Part shown: piece after piece, positions 16,983-25,256 of the stretch
How positions within the stretch are numbered: the stretch's first letter is position 1
Layout: each line of letters opens with the position of its first letter
DNA from: Parasedimentitalea huanghaiensis
GTDB lineage: Bacteria > Pseudomonadota > Alphaproteobacteria > Rhodobacterales > Rhodobacteraceae
Length of the DNA stretch: 64,000 nt
Direction: 5' to 3'
Assembly: GCF_009753675.1 (NCBI RefSeq)
Contig: NZ_WQLV01000012.1
Coordinates: 1 to 64,000, forward strand
Position numbers and translations under genes: made by a program
The notes under the pieces: model-generated
Seen by the model: only the letters and a program-made list of their open reading frames with translations
Told to the model about the DNA's origin: nothing
The model's database searches: none

Positions 16983-18127
16983 GTGATCAAGTCTGCCCTG
17001 TTCTGCGCTACACTTCTGTTACTACCAATTCACGCTTTTGCCGAGGAAACTCCCTGTACTGGCTTCCAGTTTTCCAACGAGACTGCAGCCCAATCCGAAG
17101 AGTTCTGGGTGAAAGCAAGCGACCAAGTCATCAAGGCTTGCATCACCAAGCACGGCATCGACGTCAAGTCGGAAGACGGCGCACAACCTTTGAACCTTGC
17201 TGCCTACTATCGCAAGACATCTTCAATCGTTGAATATCTGCTTCAATCAGGCTCCACAGTAGACAACCGGTCCGAGACAGGACAGACTCCGTTAGTGGAG
17301 GCCGCATTCGGTAACGGTTCGAGCCAGACGCTGGCCTTGCTTATTGATGCGGGGGCAGATGTAAATGCGCTGAACAATGACGGTCAGTCCCCTCTCCTTA
17401 TTGCTGCTGCCTTTAATCCACGGCCCGTTGATCTAAGGGTCTTGATCGAAGCCGGAGCCGATCTTGAAGCGCCAGCGCCCAGTTTTGATAGCGGCGGGAC
17501 TCCGCTAGGTGTTTCAGTCCAGAGAAACCGACCCATTATCACCAAACTGCTGACCGAGGCCGGTGCAGATCTGGATGCATTGAACGATTTCAAACAGACG
17601 CCATTTTCTACAGCCTTGACCCGTTTCCAGGACCAGCATGCACTTGTGCTGCTGCGTGCCGGTGCCAACCCGAACTTGGCAACGCCAGCAATCGAAAGTG
17701 TCACCCAGAGTCTCGTGCGCGGCTATGACCCGGGTACGCTCCCCATAGCCCTGTTAAAAGAAGCGATGAATGCCGGCCTAAATTTTGAACTGTTGCCGGA
17801 AGAAGACCCCGTAATGGACACCGCGTTGCATCGCTGAGTGACGACAATAACATCACCCGATCCCCGAATTCATCCATCCAATACATCATTGACGCAGGCG
17901 CGGATCTGAACCGTCAGGATGAACATGGCTACACAGCCCTTCATTTAGCTATTGTTTATGGCCAAGAAGAGGCCATTGACCTGTTGCTGGACAATGGCGC
18001 GCGTACCGATCTCAGGAACAAGAACAACCGGGATGCATATGCAGAAATGAATTTCCGCAACAAGACTGCTCCTGACCCTATCTCGCCATTGGGGCACGTC
18101 ATGGAGCGACTTAGACTGTTGCGGTAA
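16983..18127 (+). pseudogene. exported ankyrin-repeat protein, broken by a -1 frameshift
   Basis: The first frame (16983-17837) encodes 284 aa with a signal peptide (IKSALFCATLLLLPIHAFA) and several ankyrin repeats such as TPLVEAAFGNG and LLIDAGADVNALNNDGQSPLL. It stops in the middle of a repeat at DTALHR. Reading shifts by one base at 17834, and 97 further codons continue the repeats (IIDAGADLNRQDEHGYTALHLA, LLLDNGARTDLRNKNN) to a TAA at 18125-18127. The two parts make one protein of about 381 aa. No slippery heptamer is visible, so a one-base deletion or sequence error is likelier than programmed frameshifting. The intact product would be periplasmic; its partner is unknown. Confidence 0.85.
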
Positions 18128-18190
18128 ATATAGATGCAAGCCATGCAGCTTGCGAATACCGGACCAGCTGCCGCATTGCAGCGTGGCGGG

Positions 18191-18218
18191 GTGACAAGTG
18201 TGTACACCCTGCTATAAG
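18191..18218 (+). promoter_or_regulatory. candidate sigma-70 promoter for the pyrophosphatase
   Basis: GTGACA, a 16-bp spacer and TATAAG, each box matching five of six consensus positions. The ATG lies 33 bp downstream of the -10 box. Confidence 0.6.
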
Positions 18219-18250
18219 GCGCTCAAACTCCCCTTTGTTATTAGGATCGC

Positions 18251-19174
18251 ATGATGACCATCCAGATTTTTGGACACAAATCCCCCGACACAGACTCCAC
18301 CGGCTCCCCCATTGTTTGGGCCTGGTATCTGAACGAGATCAAAGGTGTTGCGGCTGAGGCCAAACTGTTGGGCGAGCCCAACACCGAAGCCCTGTTCATG
18401 CTGGATCGCTGGAACCTGGATAAGCCGGAAATCATTGCGGATGTAGCCGACGACCAGCCGGTGATCATCGTTGACACCAACAATCCGGCCGAGCTGCCCG
18501 CCAATATCAACGCTGCCGACGTTCAGGCCATCATCGACCACCACAAGCTGGTTGGTGGGTTAGAAACAAAAGGCCCTATCGACATCACCATCCGTCCGCT
18601 GGCCTGCACGGCCACCATCATGCTGGACCTGATTGGTGATGATGCGGCCAAGATGCCAAAAGAGATCATGGCCGCAGCCTTGACCTGTATCCTGTCCGAC
18701 ACGCTGGAATTCCGCTCGCCCACCACCACCGATCACGACCGCGCCACAGCCGAAACGCTGGCCGCTGATCTGGACCTCGACATCGCAGAATACGCCGCCG
18801 AGATGTTCGCTGCGAAATCCGACGTCTCGTCGTTTTCCGATGCGGAGCTGCTGCGCATGGACAGCAAGGAATATGCGGTCGATGGCACCAAGTTCCGCGT
18901 TTCCGTGTTGGAAACCACAGCGCCCGGCGTTGTACTGGACCGCAAGGACAGCCTGGTTGATAGCATGAAAACTGTCGCGTCCGAAGATGGCGTTGAGCAG
19001 GTTCTGCTGTTTGTCATCGACATCCTGAACGAAGAAGCCACCCTGCTGGTGCCCAACGATCTGGTTAAAACAGTCGCCGAGAAGAGCTTTGGCGCATCGG
19101 TCGAAGGCGACACAGTTGTTCTGCCCGGCGTAATGAGCCGCAAAAAGCAGATCATTCCTAATCTGAAGGTCTGA
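18251..19174 (+). CDS. ppaC: manganese-dependent inorganic pyrophosphatase (family II)
   Basis: A DHH-superfamily enzyme of 307 aa that splits pyrophosphate to phosphate in the cytoplasm and so pulls biosynthetic reactions forward. Metal ligands are seen in GHKSPDTDS (residues 8-16), VDTNNP and the DHHK motif near residue 96; the C-terminal substrate-binding SRKKQ is at residues about 297-301. Two adjacent ATGs are present; the second (18254) has slightly better spacing from AGGA. No CBS insert is present. A strong terminator follows. Confidence 0.95.
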   Translation: MMTIQIFGHKSPDTDSTGSPIVWAWYLNEIKGVAAEAKLLGEPNTEALFMLDRWNLDKPEIIADVADDQPVIIVDTNNPAELPANINAADVQAIIDHHKLVGGLETKGPIDITIRPLACTATIMLDLIGDDAAKMPKEIMAAALTCILSDTLEFRSPTTTDHDRATAETLAADLDLDIAEYAAEMFAAKSDVSSFSDAELLRMDSKEYAVDGTKFRVSVLETTAPGVVLDRKDSLVDSMKTVASEDGVEQVLLFVIDILNEEATLLVPNDLVKTVAEKSFGASVEGDTVVLPGVMSRKKQIIPNLKV

Positions 19175-19193
19175 GACTTTTCACATTAATGAG

Positions 19194-19220
19194 AAAAGGC
19201 GCCCATTGGGCGCCTTTTTT
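19194..19220. terminator. bidirectional terminator
   Basis: AAAAGGCGCCC-ATT-GGGCGCCTTTTTT. The T-runs on both strands serve ppaC (plus) and the convergent M48 protease gene (minus). Confidence 0.9.
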
Positions 19221-19240
19221 AATGGCAGCACAGGCCAAAT

Positions 19241-20047
19241 TTAACGCGCTTTTGCTAACCCCACATTCGCATTGATCTGTTCAACCGTTGCCAGAACGAT
19301 GGCCAACCGCTTTTCATCAGGTGGGTGTGTTCCCCAGAACGACAGATTGCCAGATGTGGTTCTAACCTGTTCAGGCCGCGCAAAGAACTTGGCGCCTTTT
19401 ACCGGATCATATCCGGCGGCATAGGCAATCCGCGTACCCAGAGTGTCGCTCTCCAGCTCATAGGTCTGCGAATAGGCCCGTGACCCTGCGGCTGCGCCAA
19501 TCCCCATGCTAGCAGCAACAAGACCCGCGTCGTAGTTTCCGGCATCTGATGTTGCCGCCGCTGTAATTGCTCCAAGGATCAATGCACCAGCCAGCTGCTG
19601 TTGCTGTTGTTTCTCGACGTGGCGCCCAACCAGGTGACCATATTCATGGCTCAGGATAAAGGCCACTTCGTCGTCACTGGCTGAATCACGGAGCATCGGC
19701 ATCGAGATCCGAATGATCGGGCTGTCGCCGTCATAGGTGAAGTAGGCGTTGCGCGAGGTCATCTTGCGATCAATTGCCAGATCGACATTACAGTCAAACC
19801 CACTGCGGTCAGCGGTCAGCGTCTGACAGTACTGCGTCCCGGCCCGGCCAACCCGCGCGGAAACCCGGCGAAACCGTTGTTCAGCCGCTGAAGATGACAG
19901 TTGAGGTCGCGGGCCTTCTGCGCGCGCTTCTGCGAACATTCGTTTGGCCGTCACGTTCTCTGCCGAGCCGGTTTGCGGCAACTGATAGGTGGTCCCACAG
20001 GCCGATAAGGCGGCGGCAAAAACCATCGAAATGTAAAACGTCTTCAA
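19241..20047 (-). CDS. M48 family metalloprotease, lipoprotein
   Basis: A 268-aa predicted periplasmic zinc protease of the BepA/LoiP type, concerned with outer-membrane protein quality. The signal peptide ends in the lipobox LSAC, with the lipidated cysteine at about residue 17. HEYGH (134-138) is the zinc site and ELESD further on gives the third ligand. KQQQQQ follows the active site. It has no TPR domain, unlike BepA. An aspartate follows the lipobox region only farther on, so sorting to the outer membrane is possible but unproven. Confidence 0.88.
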   Translation of the reverse strand: MKTFYISMVFAAALSACGTTYQLPQTGSAENVTAKRMFAEARAEGPRPQLSSSAAEQRFRRVSARVGRAGTQYCQTLTADRSGFDCNVDLAIDRKMTSRNAYFTYDGDSPIIRISMPMLRDSASDDEVAFILSHEYGHLVGRHVEKQQQQQLAGALILGAITAAATSDAGNYDAGLVAASMGIGAAAGSRAYSQTYELESDTLGTRIAYAAGYDPVKGAKFFARPEQVRTTSGNLSFWGTHPPDEKRLAIVLATVEQINANVGLAKAR

Positions 20048-20197
20048 CGAATTCTCCTATCGAAACTGATTGGCGTCGCAATTTACGCCCTAGGACAATC
20101 GTTAAGGGAATTATCCATTGCCATCAAGAAGTGGCAGGGCCTACGCTTGCTTGCAGATCCCGGTGTTTTGGGAACGTCTGTTTTGAAAGGTTACGTT

Positions 20198-20749
20198 ATG
20201 AACAAGTTACTCTTGGGGTTCATTGCAGCATTTGCTGCCTCCCCAGTACAGGCTGCTGATACCTGTACCGTGTTGTGCCAAGCCGAGTTTTACCAAACTG
20301 CAACAGCCATAACTATTGCGCAGGTGATAGAAGATGGGGCCAGTGTCACCGGCAGAGACACCGCGGGGAAAACGCCGCTGCACTGGGTGAGCAAGGCCAC
20401 ACCAGCAACAATCAAAGTTCTTCTGGCTGCCGGAGCAGACGTAAATGCCAAGGACGACCTTGACCGCACGCCGCTTCATTTTGTGTCGGCAGCGGGCACA
20501 CCAGAGATCGTAAACCTGTTGCTACAGGCCGGGGCAGACGTGAACGCGAAGACAGCAAACGATTGGACACCACTGCATGGTGTGGCCAAGTTTGGTGCCC
20601 CCGAAGTCATCAAAGTCCTGCTGGACGCAGGCGCAGATCCTTCGATCGAAAATGAAATGGGAGAAACCCCGTTTGATCTGGCTGCGACCAACGAACGCGT
20701 AAAGGCTTCACCCGAGTATCAAATCTTAAAGGCCGCTGTCGAAAAATAG
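20198..20749 (+). CDS. small exported ankyrin-repeat protein
   Basis: A 183-aa protein with a signal peptide (MNKLLLGFIAAFAASPVQA) followed by four to five ankyrin repeats from about residue 45, such as KTPLHWVSKATPATIKVLLAAGADVNAKDD and two close copies. Two cysteines lie just after the cleavage site. It should mediate protein binding in the periplasm. AAAGG precedes the ATG, and a 17-codon 5' extension is rejected because it breaks the signal peptide. A related frameshifted gene lies 2 kb upstream. Confidence 0.88.
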   Translation: MNKLLLGFIAAFAASPVQAADTCTVLCQAEFYQTATAITIAQVIEDGASVTGRDTAGKTPLHWVSKATPATIKVLLAAGADVNAKDDLDRTPLHFVSAAGTPEIVNLLLQAGADVNAKTANDWTPLHGVAKFGAPEVIKVLLDAGADPSIENEMGETPFDLAATNERVKASPEYQILKAAVEK

Positions 20750-20781
20750 CGCTCAAATCAAAAACCGCAGCCGTGGTTCCC

Positions 20782-20808
20782 AAAAGGCGCCTCAAAAGAC
20801 GCCTTTTT
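20782..20808. terminator. bidirectional terminator
   Basis: AAAAGGCG pairs with CGCCTTTT around a 10-nt loop, with T-runs on both strands. It lies between the convergent ankyrin and GGDEF-EAL genes. Confidence 0.8.
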
Positions 20809-20853
20809 GCTGCTCTTAGCTCATTGAGCTAAGACACCCTGCTCAGTACTCTT

Positions 20854-22476
20854 TCAGGCGAATTTGGCAAACGGTGCCGGCTCAACACCGTCTTGATCGC
20901 TGTTTCGATGCAGGTTTGACCACTTTGTTTCCAGCTGCCTGTCGATTTCATCTCCCGGCAAGGGTTTGGCATAATGATATCCCTGAGCTTGCTGACACTG
21001 GTACTCCATCGACATAAGGAACTGGTGGTCTTGCAGATTCTCAACACCCTCTGCGGTGACCGTCAATTCCAATTCATTGGCTAAAGCCAGAATACCAGCC
21101 ACAATCTTTTGGTTTTCCGGGCAGCTATATATCCCAGTTACAAAACTTCGGTCGATTTTCAGACGGTCGAATGGCAACAGCCGCAGGTTCGAGAGTGATG
21201 AGAAGCCAGTCCCGAAATCATCCAGCGCAAGTGACACACCCAGCTCACGCAACTGTTCGATGGACCGCTTGGCCAGGTCAAAATCCAGAACAATCGCAGT
21301 TTCCGTGATTTCAATCTCCAGCCGCTGGGGATCAAATCCTGTCTCTCTCAGAATTTTTCGAACCATTACAACAAGATTTGGATCGCGGAACTGCACAGGA
21401 GAAAAATTTACCGCCAGTTTCAACGAAGGGTCCCATTCACCGGCGGACTTGCAAGCCTGCTCCAGCATGCTCCAACCTAGCTGAGATATCAGACCAATAT
21501 CTTCGGCAATTTCGATAAATATCTCTGGCGAAATCATGCCTTTATCAGGATGTCGCCAACGGGCCAACGCCTCAAACCCGCAGAGCTTGCCAGTTGCCAT
21601 GCAAAACACCGGCTGAAAGTAGGGAATGATTGCTTCATTGCGGACAGTCAGCCGTAGGTCCTGCTCTAGTTGTTGGCGTTCCTTAGCAGATTCATCCATT
21701 TCGACATTATACCAGGCAAACTGGCCGCGTCCCGCCTTCTTCGCGGTATAGAGGGCTTGATCCGCCAACTGCAGCGCAATTGAGACCCCCTGCCCCAGAA
21801 CGATCCGGGAAACACCGATGCTTGCCCCAAGTGGGATTTTGGTGCCCTCGTTGTTAACGGGTTTGGCAATCGCCGTCAGCAACCGCCGCGCTATACGCTC
21901 TGCTCGCTCTACTGTTGATCCGGGAGCAAGCGTAATTGCAAACTCGTCCCCGCCCAGTCGGGCCGCAAAGTCCCCATCTCCCATGACATCAGTAATGCGC
22001 TTTGCGGTCTCGGTCAGGACGTAGTCGCCGCTTGCGTGGCCATGCAGGTCATTTACGGCTTTGAACCGGTCAAGATCCAACATCATGACCATGATGCTTT
22101 TTTCTGTCGTTGTCTCAGACAGCTTCAAGTTCTCGATGTGATCTGAAAAAGCGCGCCGGTTTGCAAGACCCGTCAGGGCATCATGTCGGGCAATTTTTTG
22201 AGCCGCTTTTTCAGCCTTGTCCCGCTCTTTCACTGCGCGGGACAACTGGCGCGATCTGACAATCAGAAACCAGATCAAACCCACCGTCAAATTCAGAACC
22301 AGGATCGCTAGCTCGTCCAGCTCCCAATCCTCATGGGCCCTGCTTGCCTCATAAAAGGCTTCCAGCAGCTCATACTCAGCACTAATAGAAAACGTCAGCA
22401 AAGTGGTGAGGGTGATGATTATCGCTGTCGTATGCGCTTTGAGGCCTTTCAGGAGCTTATACAAGCCACCCTCCAT
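20854..22476 (-). CDS. membrane-bound GGDEF-EAL cyclic di-GMP enzyme
   Basis: A 540-aa protein with two N-terminal membrane helices (about 17-34 and 55-73), a short extracytoplasmic segment between them, and GGDEF and EAL domains. The synthase motif is intact (LGGDEFA, 175-179), as are phosphodiesterase residues (FEALARW at 301-307, EITE, DDFGTGFSSL, AEGVE). No RxxD inhibitory site is seen before GGDEF. It could make or break cyclic di-GMP. A 9-bp inverted repeat lies directly before the start codon. A PilZ protein is encoded about 8.7 kb away. Confidence 0.95.
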   Translation of the reverse strand: MEGGLYKLLKGLKAHTTAIIITLTTLLTFSISAEYELLEAFYEASRAHEDWELDELAILVLNLTVGLIWFLIVRSRQLSRAVKERDKAEKAAQKIARHDALTGLANRRAFSDHIENLKLSETTTEKSIMVMMLDLDRFKAVNDLHGHASGDYVLTETAKRITDVMGDGDFAARLGGDEFAITLAPGSTVERAERIARRLLTAIAKPVNNEGTKIPLGASIGVSRIVLGQGVSIALQLADQALYTAKKAGRGQFAWYNVEMDESAKERQQLEQDLRLTVRNEAIIPYFQPVFCMATGKLCGFEALARWRHPDKGMISPEIFIEIAEDIGLISQLGWSMLEQACKSAGEWDPSLKLAVNFSPVQFRDPNLVVMVRKILRETGFDPQRLEIEITETAIVLDFDLAKRSIEQLRELGVSLALDDFGTGFSSLSNLRLLPFDRLKIDRSFVTGIYSCPENQKIVAGILALANELELTVTAEGVENLQDHQFLMSMEYQCQQAQGYHYAKPLPGDEIDRQLETKWSNLHRNSDQDGVEPAPFAKFA

Positions 22477-22477
22477 T

Positions 22478-22512
22478 CCAAATTACTTCATTCACTACCA
22501 ATCGTAATTTGG
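22478..22512. promoter_or_regulatory. inverted repeat at the start of the GGDEF-EAL gene
   Basis: CCAAATTAC and GTAATTTGG form a perfect 9-bp inverted repeat with a 17-bp gap, ending one base before the ATG. It could be an operator or an mRNA hairpin limiting translation. Confidence 0.35.
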
Positions 22513-22991
22513 TCTATCTAAAGAATTGTTTACCGAAAAATTTCAGTTTTCAATAAGACCTCATAGATCCAGCTAGATCTAAACACGTCATCTTGCCTCA
22601 CGACGCATCACCCTCGCAGCGCAGCGGAGACTCTAACCGCTGAAAACAACAACTTACCAGGAAAACCAGCCCCTCTCGTATGCATGAATGAAAAACTTCA
22701 CCCGAGCATCGCAACCCAATGCCTTCAGTTTCAATCTGCGGCATTATGCGGCAAGTCACTGAAGTCCATTTCGGAATAACTTAATTTGATACAGGATTAG
22801 TGTCAGGTTTCGCATCCTCTAACTGTAGGCGCACCCATAGGGCTAGCGCTAAAAGCTAAACGCCCCCCCATTTCGAATCGCTACACCTTCAAAACGACGT
22901 CAGCACACCGTGATCAAGCGATCATTTCCTTCGATGGCCTTTAGCGTTGGGTTGCGCCATACATGGGTCAGGACTAACCCAAGGACATCCC
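22513..22991. other. intergenic stretch with no intact gene
   Basis: No supported full gene. A 29-codon minus-strand segment at 22654-22743 resembles the end of a LuxR-type helix-turn-helix and is listed separately. The rest shows only short repeats and AT-rich DNA. Confidence 0.5.
22654..22743 (-). pseudogene. possible remnant of a LuxR-type HTH C-terminus
   Basis: The minus strand reads CRRLKLKALGCDARVKF and then FIHAYERGWFSW before a TAA, with a stop directly upstream. The pattern RRKL..LG...R..A...A...GW is that of the last helices of LuxR-family DNA-binding domains. The match is short and could be chance. Confidence 0.25.
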
Positions 22992-23867
22992 ATGACGCAG
23001 ATCATCTCCGCCCTAAACGACGTTTCTTCACGCTATCAGGCACTTTTTGTTGATCTCTGGGGATGTGTCCACAATGGCATCACCGCCTACCCCGAAGCAG
23101 TGGCCGCTCTGCAGGCTTACCGCGCAACAGGTGGTATCGTGGTTCTGGTGACCAACTCGCCCAAGCCCCGCGCTGGCGTGGCCGAACAACTGGGTCAGTT
23201 CAACGTCCCCGCTGACGCATATGACACTATTGCCACCTCTGGAGACTCGGCCCGGTCTGCGATGTTCCGCGGCGCAGTGGGAGACAAAGTCTATTTCATG
23301 GGCGAATGGCAACGTGATGCCGGCTTCTTTGAACCGCTGCACATACTTGAAAACCCCAGCAACATTCAGCGGGTGCCACTGGCCGAGGCCGAGGGCATTG
23401 TTTGCTGCGGCCCCAATGACCCTATGGCTGACCCTGACGTGAACCGGTCGGATTTTCTCTACGCCAAGCAAAAAGGTATGAAACTGCTCTGTGCCAACCC
23501 AGATATCGTGGTCGACCGCGGCGAGACCCGTGAATGGTGCGCGGGCGCTCTCGCACAGCTTTACACCGAAATGGGCGGCGAGAGCCTTTATTTTGGCAAG
23601 CCACATCCGCCGATCTATGATCTGGCCCGCCGCCGACTGGCTGAGCTTGGGCAGGACATCCCAGATGGCGATATTCTGGTCATTGGCGATGGGCCCCATA
23701 CTGATATCGATGGCGGCATGGGAGAAGGAATTGATTCTCTGTTCATCTCGGGCGGTTTGGCAGCCAAAGAGACAAAGACCGAGACCCAGCCTGATGCCCA
23801 GGCGCTAGAGCTTTACCTGAAACAGGAACAATCCAACCCGACCTATACCATTGGGCGGCTCCGCTAG
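22992..23867 (+). CDS. HAD superfamily class IIA hydrolase (TIGR01459 type)
   Basis: A 291-aa HAD phosphatase-like protein. Motif I is VDLWGCVHNG, with tryptophan in place of the second acidic residue, as is usual for this subfamily. Motif II is VLVTNSPKPR, and the C-terminal motifs are YFGKPHPPIYDLA and VIGDGPHTDIDGG. The class IIA cap lies between. It probably hydrolyses a small phosphate ester; the substrate is unknown. AAGGA before ATG 22992 decides the start over an upstream methionine. Confidence 0.88.
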   Translation: MTQIISALNDVSSRYQALFVDLWGCVHNGITAYPEAVAALQAYRATGGIVVLVTNSPKPRAGVAEQLGQFNVPADAYDTIATSGDSARSAMFRGAVGDKVYFMGEWQRDAGFFEPLHILENPSNIQRVPLAEAEGIVCCGPNDPMADPDVNRSDFLYAKQKGMKLLCANPDIVVDRGETREWCAGALAQLYTEMGGESLYFGKPHPPIYDLARRRLAELGQDIPDGDILVIGDGPHTDIDGGMGEGIDSLFISGGLAAKETKTETQPDAQALELYLKQEQSNPTYTIGRLR

Positions 23868-23967
23868 CTGAATTAGTCCTTGATTTTCTGCACCTGCAAA
23901 GTAATAAAGTTGCGGAGTGCGCAAGTTTGGCGCTTGATAATTTCACGAGCAAAATGTCGGAGGCGAT

Positions 23968-24411
23968 ATGTTGGACAACCAGCCACGCGGAACCATCTGC
24001 ATCGAAGACATCGAAATGGGTATGACTCGGTCATTGCGTAAAGTTGTGACCGACGAGGACATCGAGATGTTTGCCCAGGTATCAACCGACCGCAATCCGG
24101 TGCATCTGGATGATGACTATGCGCGTGACACCATATTCCAGGGGCGCATTGCGCATGGGATGTTAACTGCCGGGCTGATCTCGGCAGTGATTGGTGAACA
24201 GCTGCCGGGCCATGGGACCGTTTATATGGGCCAAACGCTGAAGTTCCTGGCCCCGGTCCGCCCCGGTGACATGGTATTTGCAGAGGTCAAGGTAATCGAC
24301 ATTGATATGTCCAAGCGCCGTGTCAAACTCGACTGCCACTGCAGCGTGGATGGGAAGAAGGTTCTGGCTGGCGAAGCTATGGTTTTGGCCCCGTCACGCA
24401 AGTTTGACTGA
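23968..24411 (+). CDS. MaoC family (R)-enoyl-CoA hydratase-like protein
   Basis: A 147-aa single hot-dog domain. The hydratase motif is seen as FAQVSTDRNPVHLDDDYAR, where D and H are the catalytic pair, followed by GRIAHGMLTAGLIS. It resembles PhaJ, which turns enoyl-CoA into (R)-3-hydroxyacyl-CoA for polyhydroxyalkanoate or fatty-acid metabolism. A good GGAGG lies ahead of the ATG. A perfect 9-bp hairpin (24422-24441) follows the stop. Confidence 0.9.
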   Translation: MLDNQPRGTICIEDIEMGMTRSLRKVVTDEDIEMFAQVSTDRNPVHLDDDYARDTIFQGRIAHGMLTAGLISAVIGEQLPGHGTVYMGQTLKFLAPVRPGDMVFAEVKVIDIDMSKRRVKLDCHCSVDGKKVLAGEAMVLAPSRKFD

Positions 24412-24421
24412 CCATCGCAGT

Positions 24422-24441
24422 GGTGCGTGCCAGCACGCACC
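24422..24441 (+). terminator. hairpin after the MaoC gene
   Basis: GGTGCGTGC-CA-GCACGCACC is a perfect palindrome 10 bp after the stop codon. No T-run follows, so it may stabilise the 3' end rather than terminate transcription. Confidence 0.35.
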
Positions 24442-24610
24442 CTACCCCCAACTCAAGATGTGGCATGAAATAGCCTAGTCTTGGGGTGTTCCGGCGAAGA
24501 TGGAGCTCCAACCCTCAAATCCGGTTGTCTATGGATTTTCAACCTTTAGAGTTCTCTGTGTCCGGCGGGCTGCCCTCCGGTGTTGTTCATAGTGAATTTG
24601 AGGACTTAAA

Positions 24611-25123
24611 ATGTTGAACCGGAAATCTGTTTTTGCAGGCGCAGCTCTGACTGCCCTAACCGCAACAGCCACCATCGCAGAGGATGCACCGTTTTTGAAA
24701 TACGGCGATGTTGAAGGCTGGGGTATCTACATTGATACAGCGAAAAAATCCTGCCTGATCGAAAAGACCGATACTTTGGGCAATGTTGTACAGATGGGGC
24801 TGACCGAAGATCGTGCGGTTGGCTATGTCGGCGTGTTCACCACTGCAGAAACAGATATCAAAAAGGGGGATACCCAGGCTGTTTTGATCTCAATGGATGG
24901 CAATCTCTATGCCGGTGAAGCAACAGGTATGCGCGGCAATATCACCAAGGGATATACAGGGGGATATGTTCTGTCTGAAGATCCGCAGTTTGTGGATGAT
25001 CTGGCGCGCAAGCATGTTATGGAAGTCTTCCCTGAGAAATCCTATGGGTTTTCAGTCAATCTGGCAGGAACATACAAAGCGATTGAACTGGCCCGCACCT
25101 GCAATTCAGAACAGCTTGGCTGA
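24611..25123 (+). CDS. exported protein of unknown function
   Basis: A 170-aa protein with a signal peptide (RKSVFAGAALTALTATATIA, cleavage near residue 23). The mature part contains GDVEGWGIYIDTAKKSCLI and two cysteines likely to pair. The pattern recalls proteins related to invasion-associated locus B or periplasmic stress proteins, but I cannot name a domain firmly. GAGGA precedes the ATG. A hairpin at 25146-25168 follows. Confidence 0.72.
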   Translation: MLNRKSVFAGAALTALTATATIAEDAPFLKYGDVEGWGIYIDTAKKSCLIEKTDTLGNVVQMGLTEDRAVGYVGVFTTAETDIKKGDTQAVLISMDGNLYAGEATGMRGNITKGYTGGYVLSEDPQFVDDLARKHVMEVFPEKSYGFSVNLAGTYKAIELARTCNSEQLG

Positions 25124-25145
25124 TCCCGCACGTAAATCTGACGGT

Positions 25146-25168
25146 CGCCTCGGATCGCTCCCGAGGCG
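25146..25168 (+). terminator. hairpin after the exported protein gene
   Basis: CGCCTCGG-ATCGCTC-CCGAGGCG is a perfect 8-bp stem without a T-run, between this gene and ribF. Confidence 0.35.
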
Positions 25169-25256
25169 GCGAATGTGATGAACCGGGTGCACACTCCGTT
25201 CATCACCTTAAACAGGCGGCTTGAACCGGCTGGCCGGTACAGGTACGGATGCCTTC

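Noticed and set aside
17820-17840. Programmed -1 frameshift in the ankyrin gene
   Set aside because: No X-XXY-YYZ slippery sequence or downstream pseudoknot was seen at the junction.
25124-25256. FMN riboswitch before ribF
   Set aside because: The conserved RFN-element sequence blocks are absent; only an ordinary hairpin is present.
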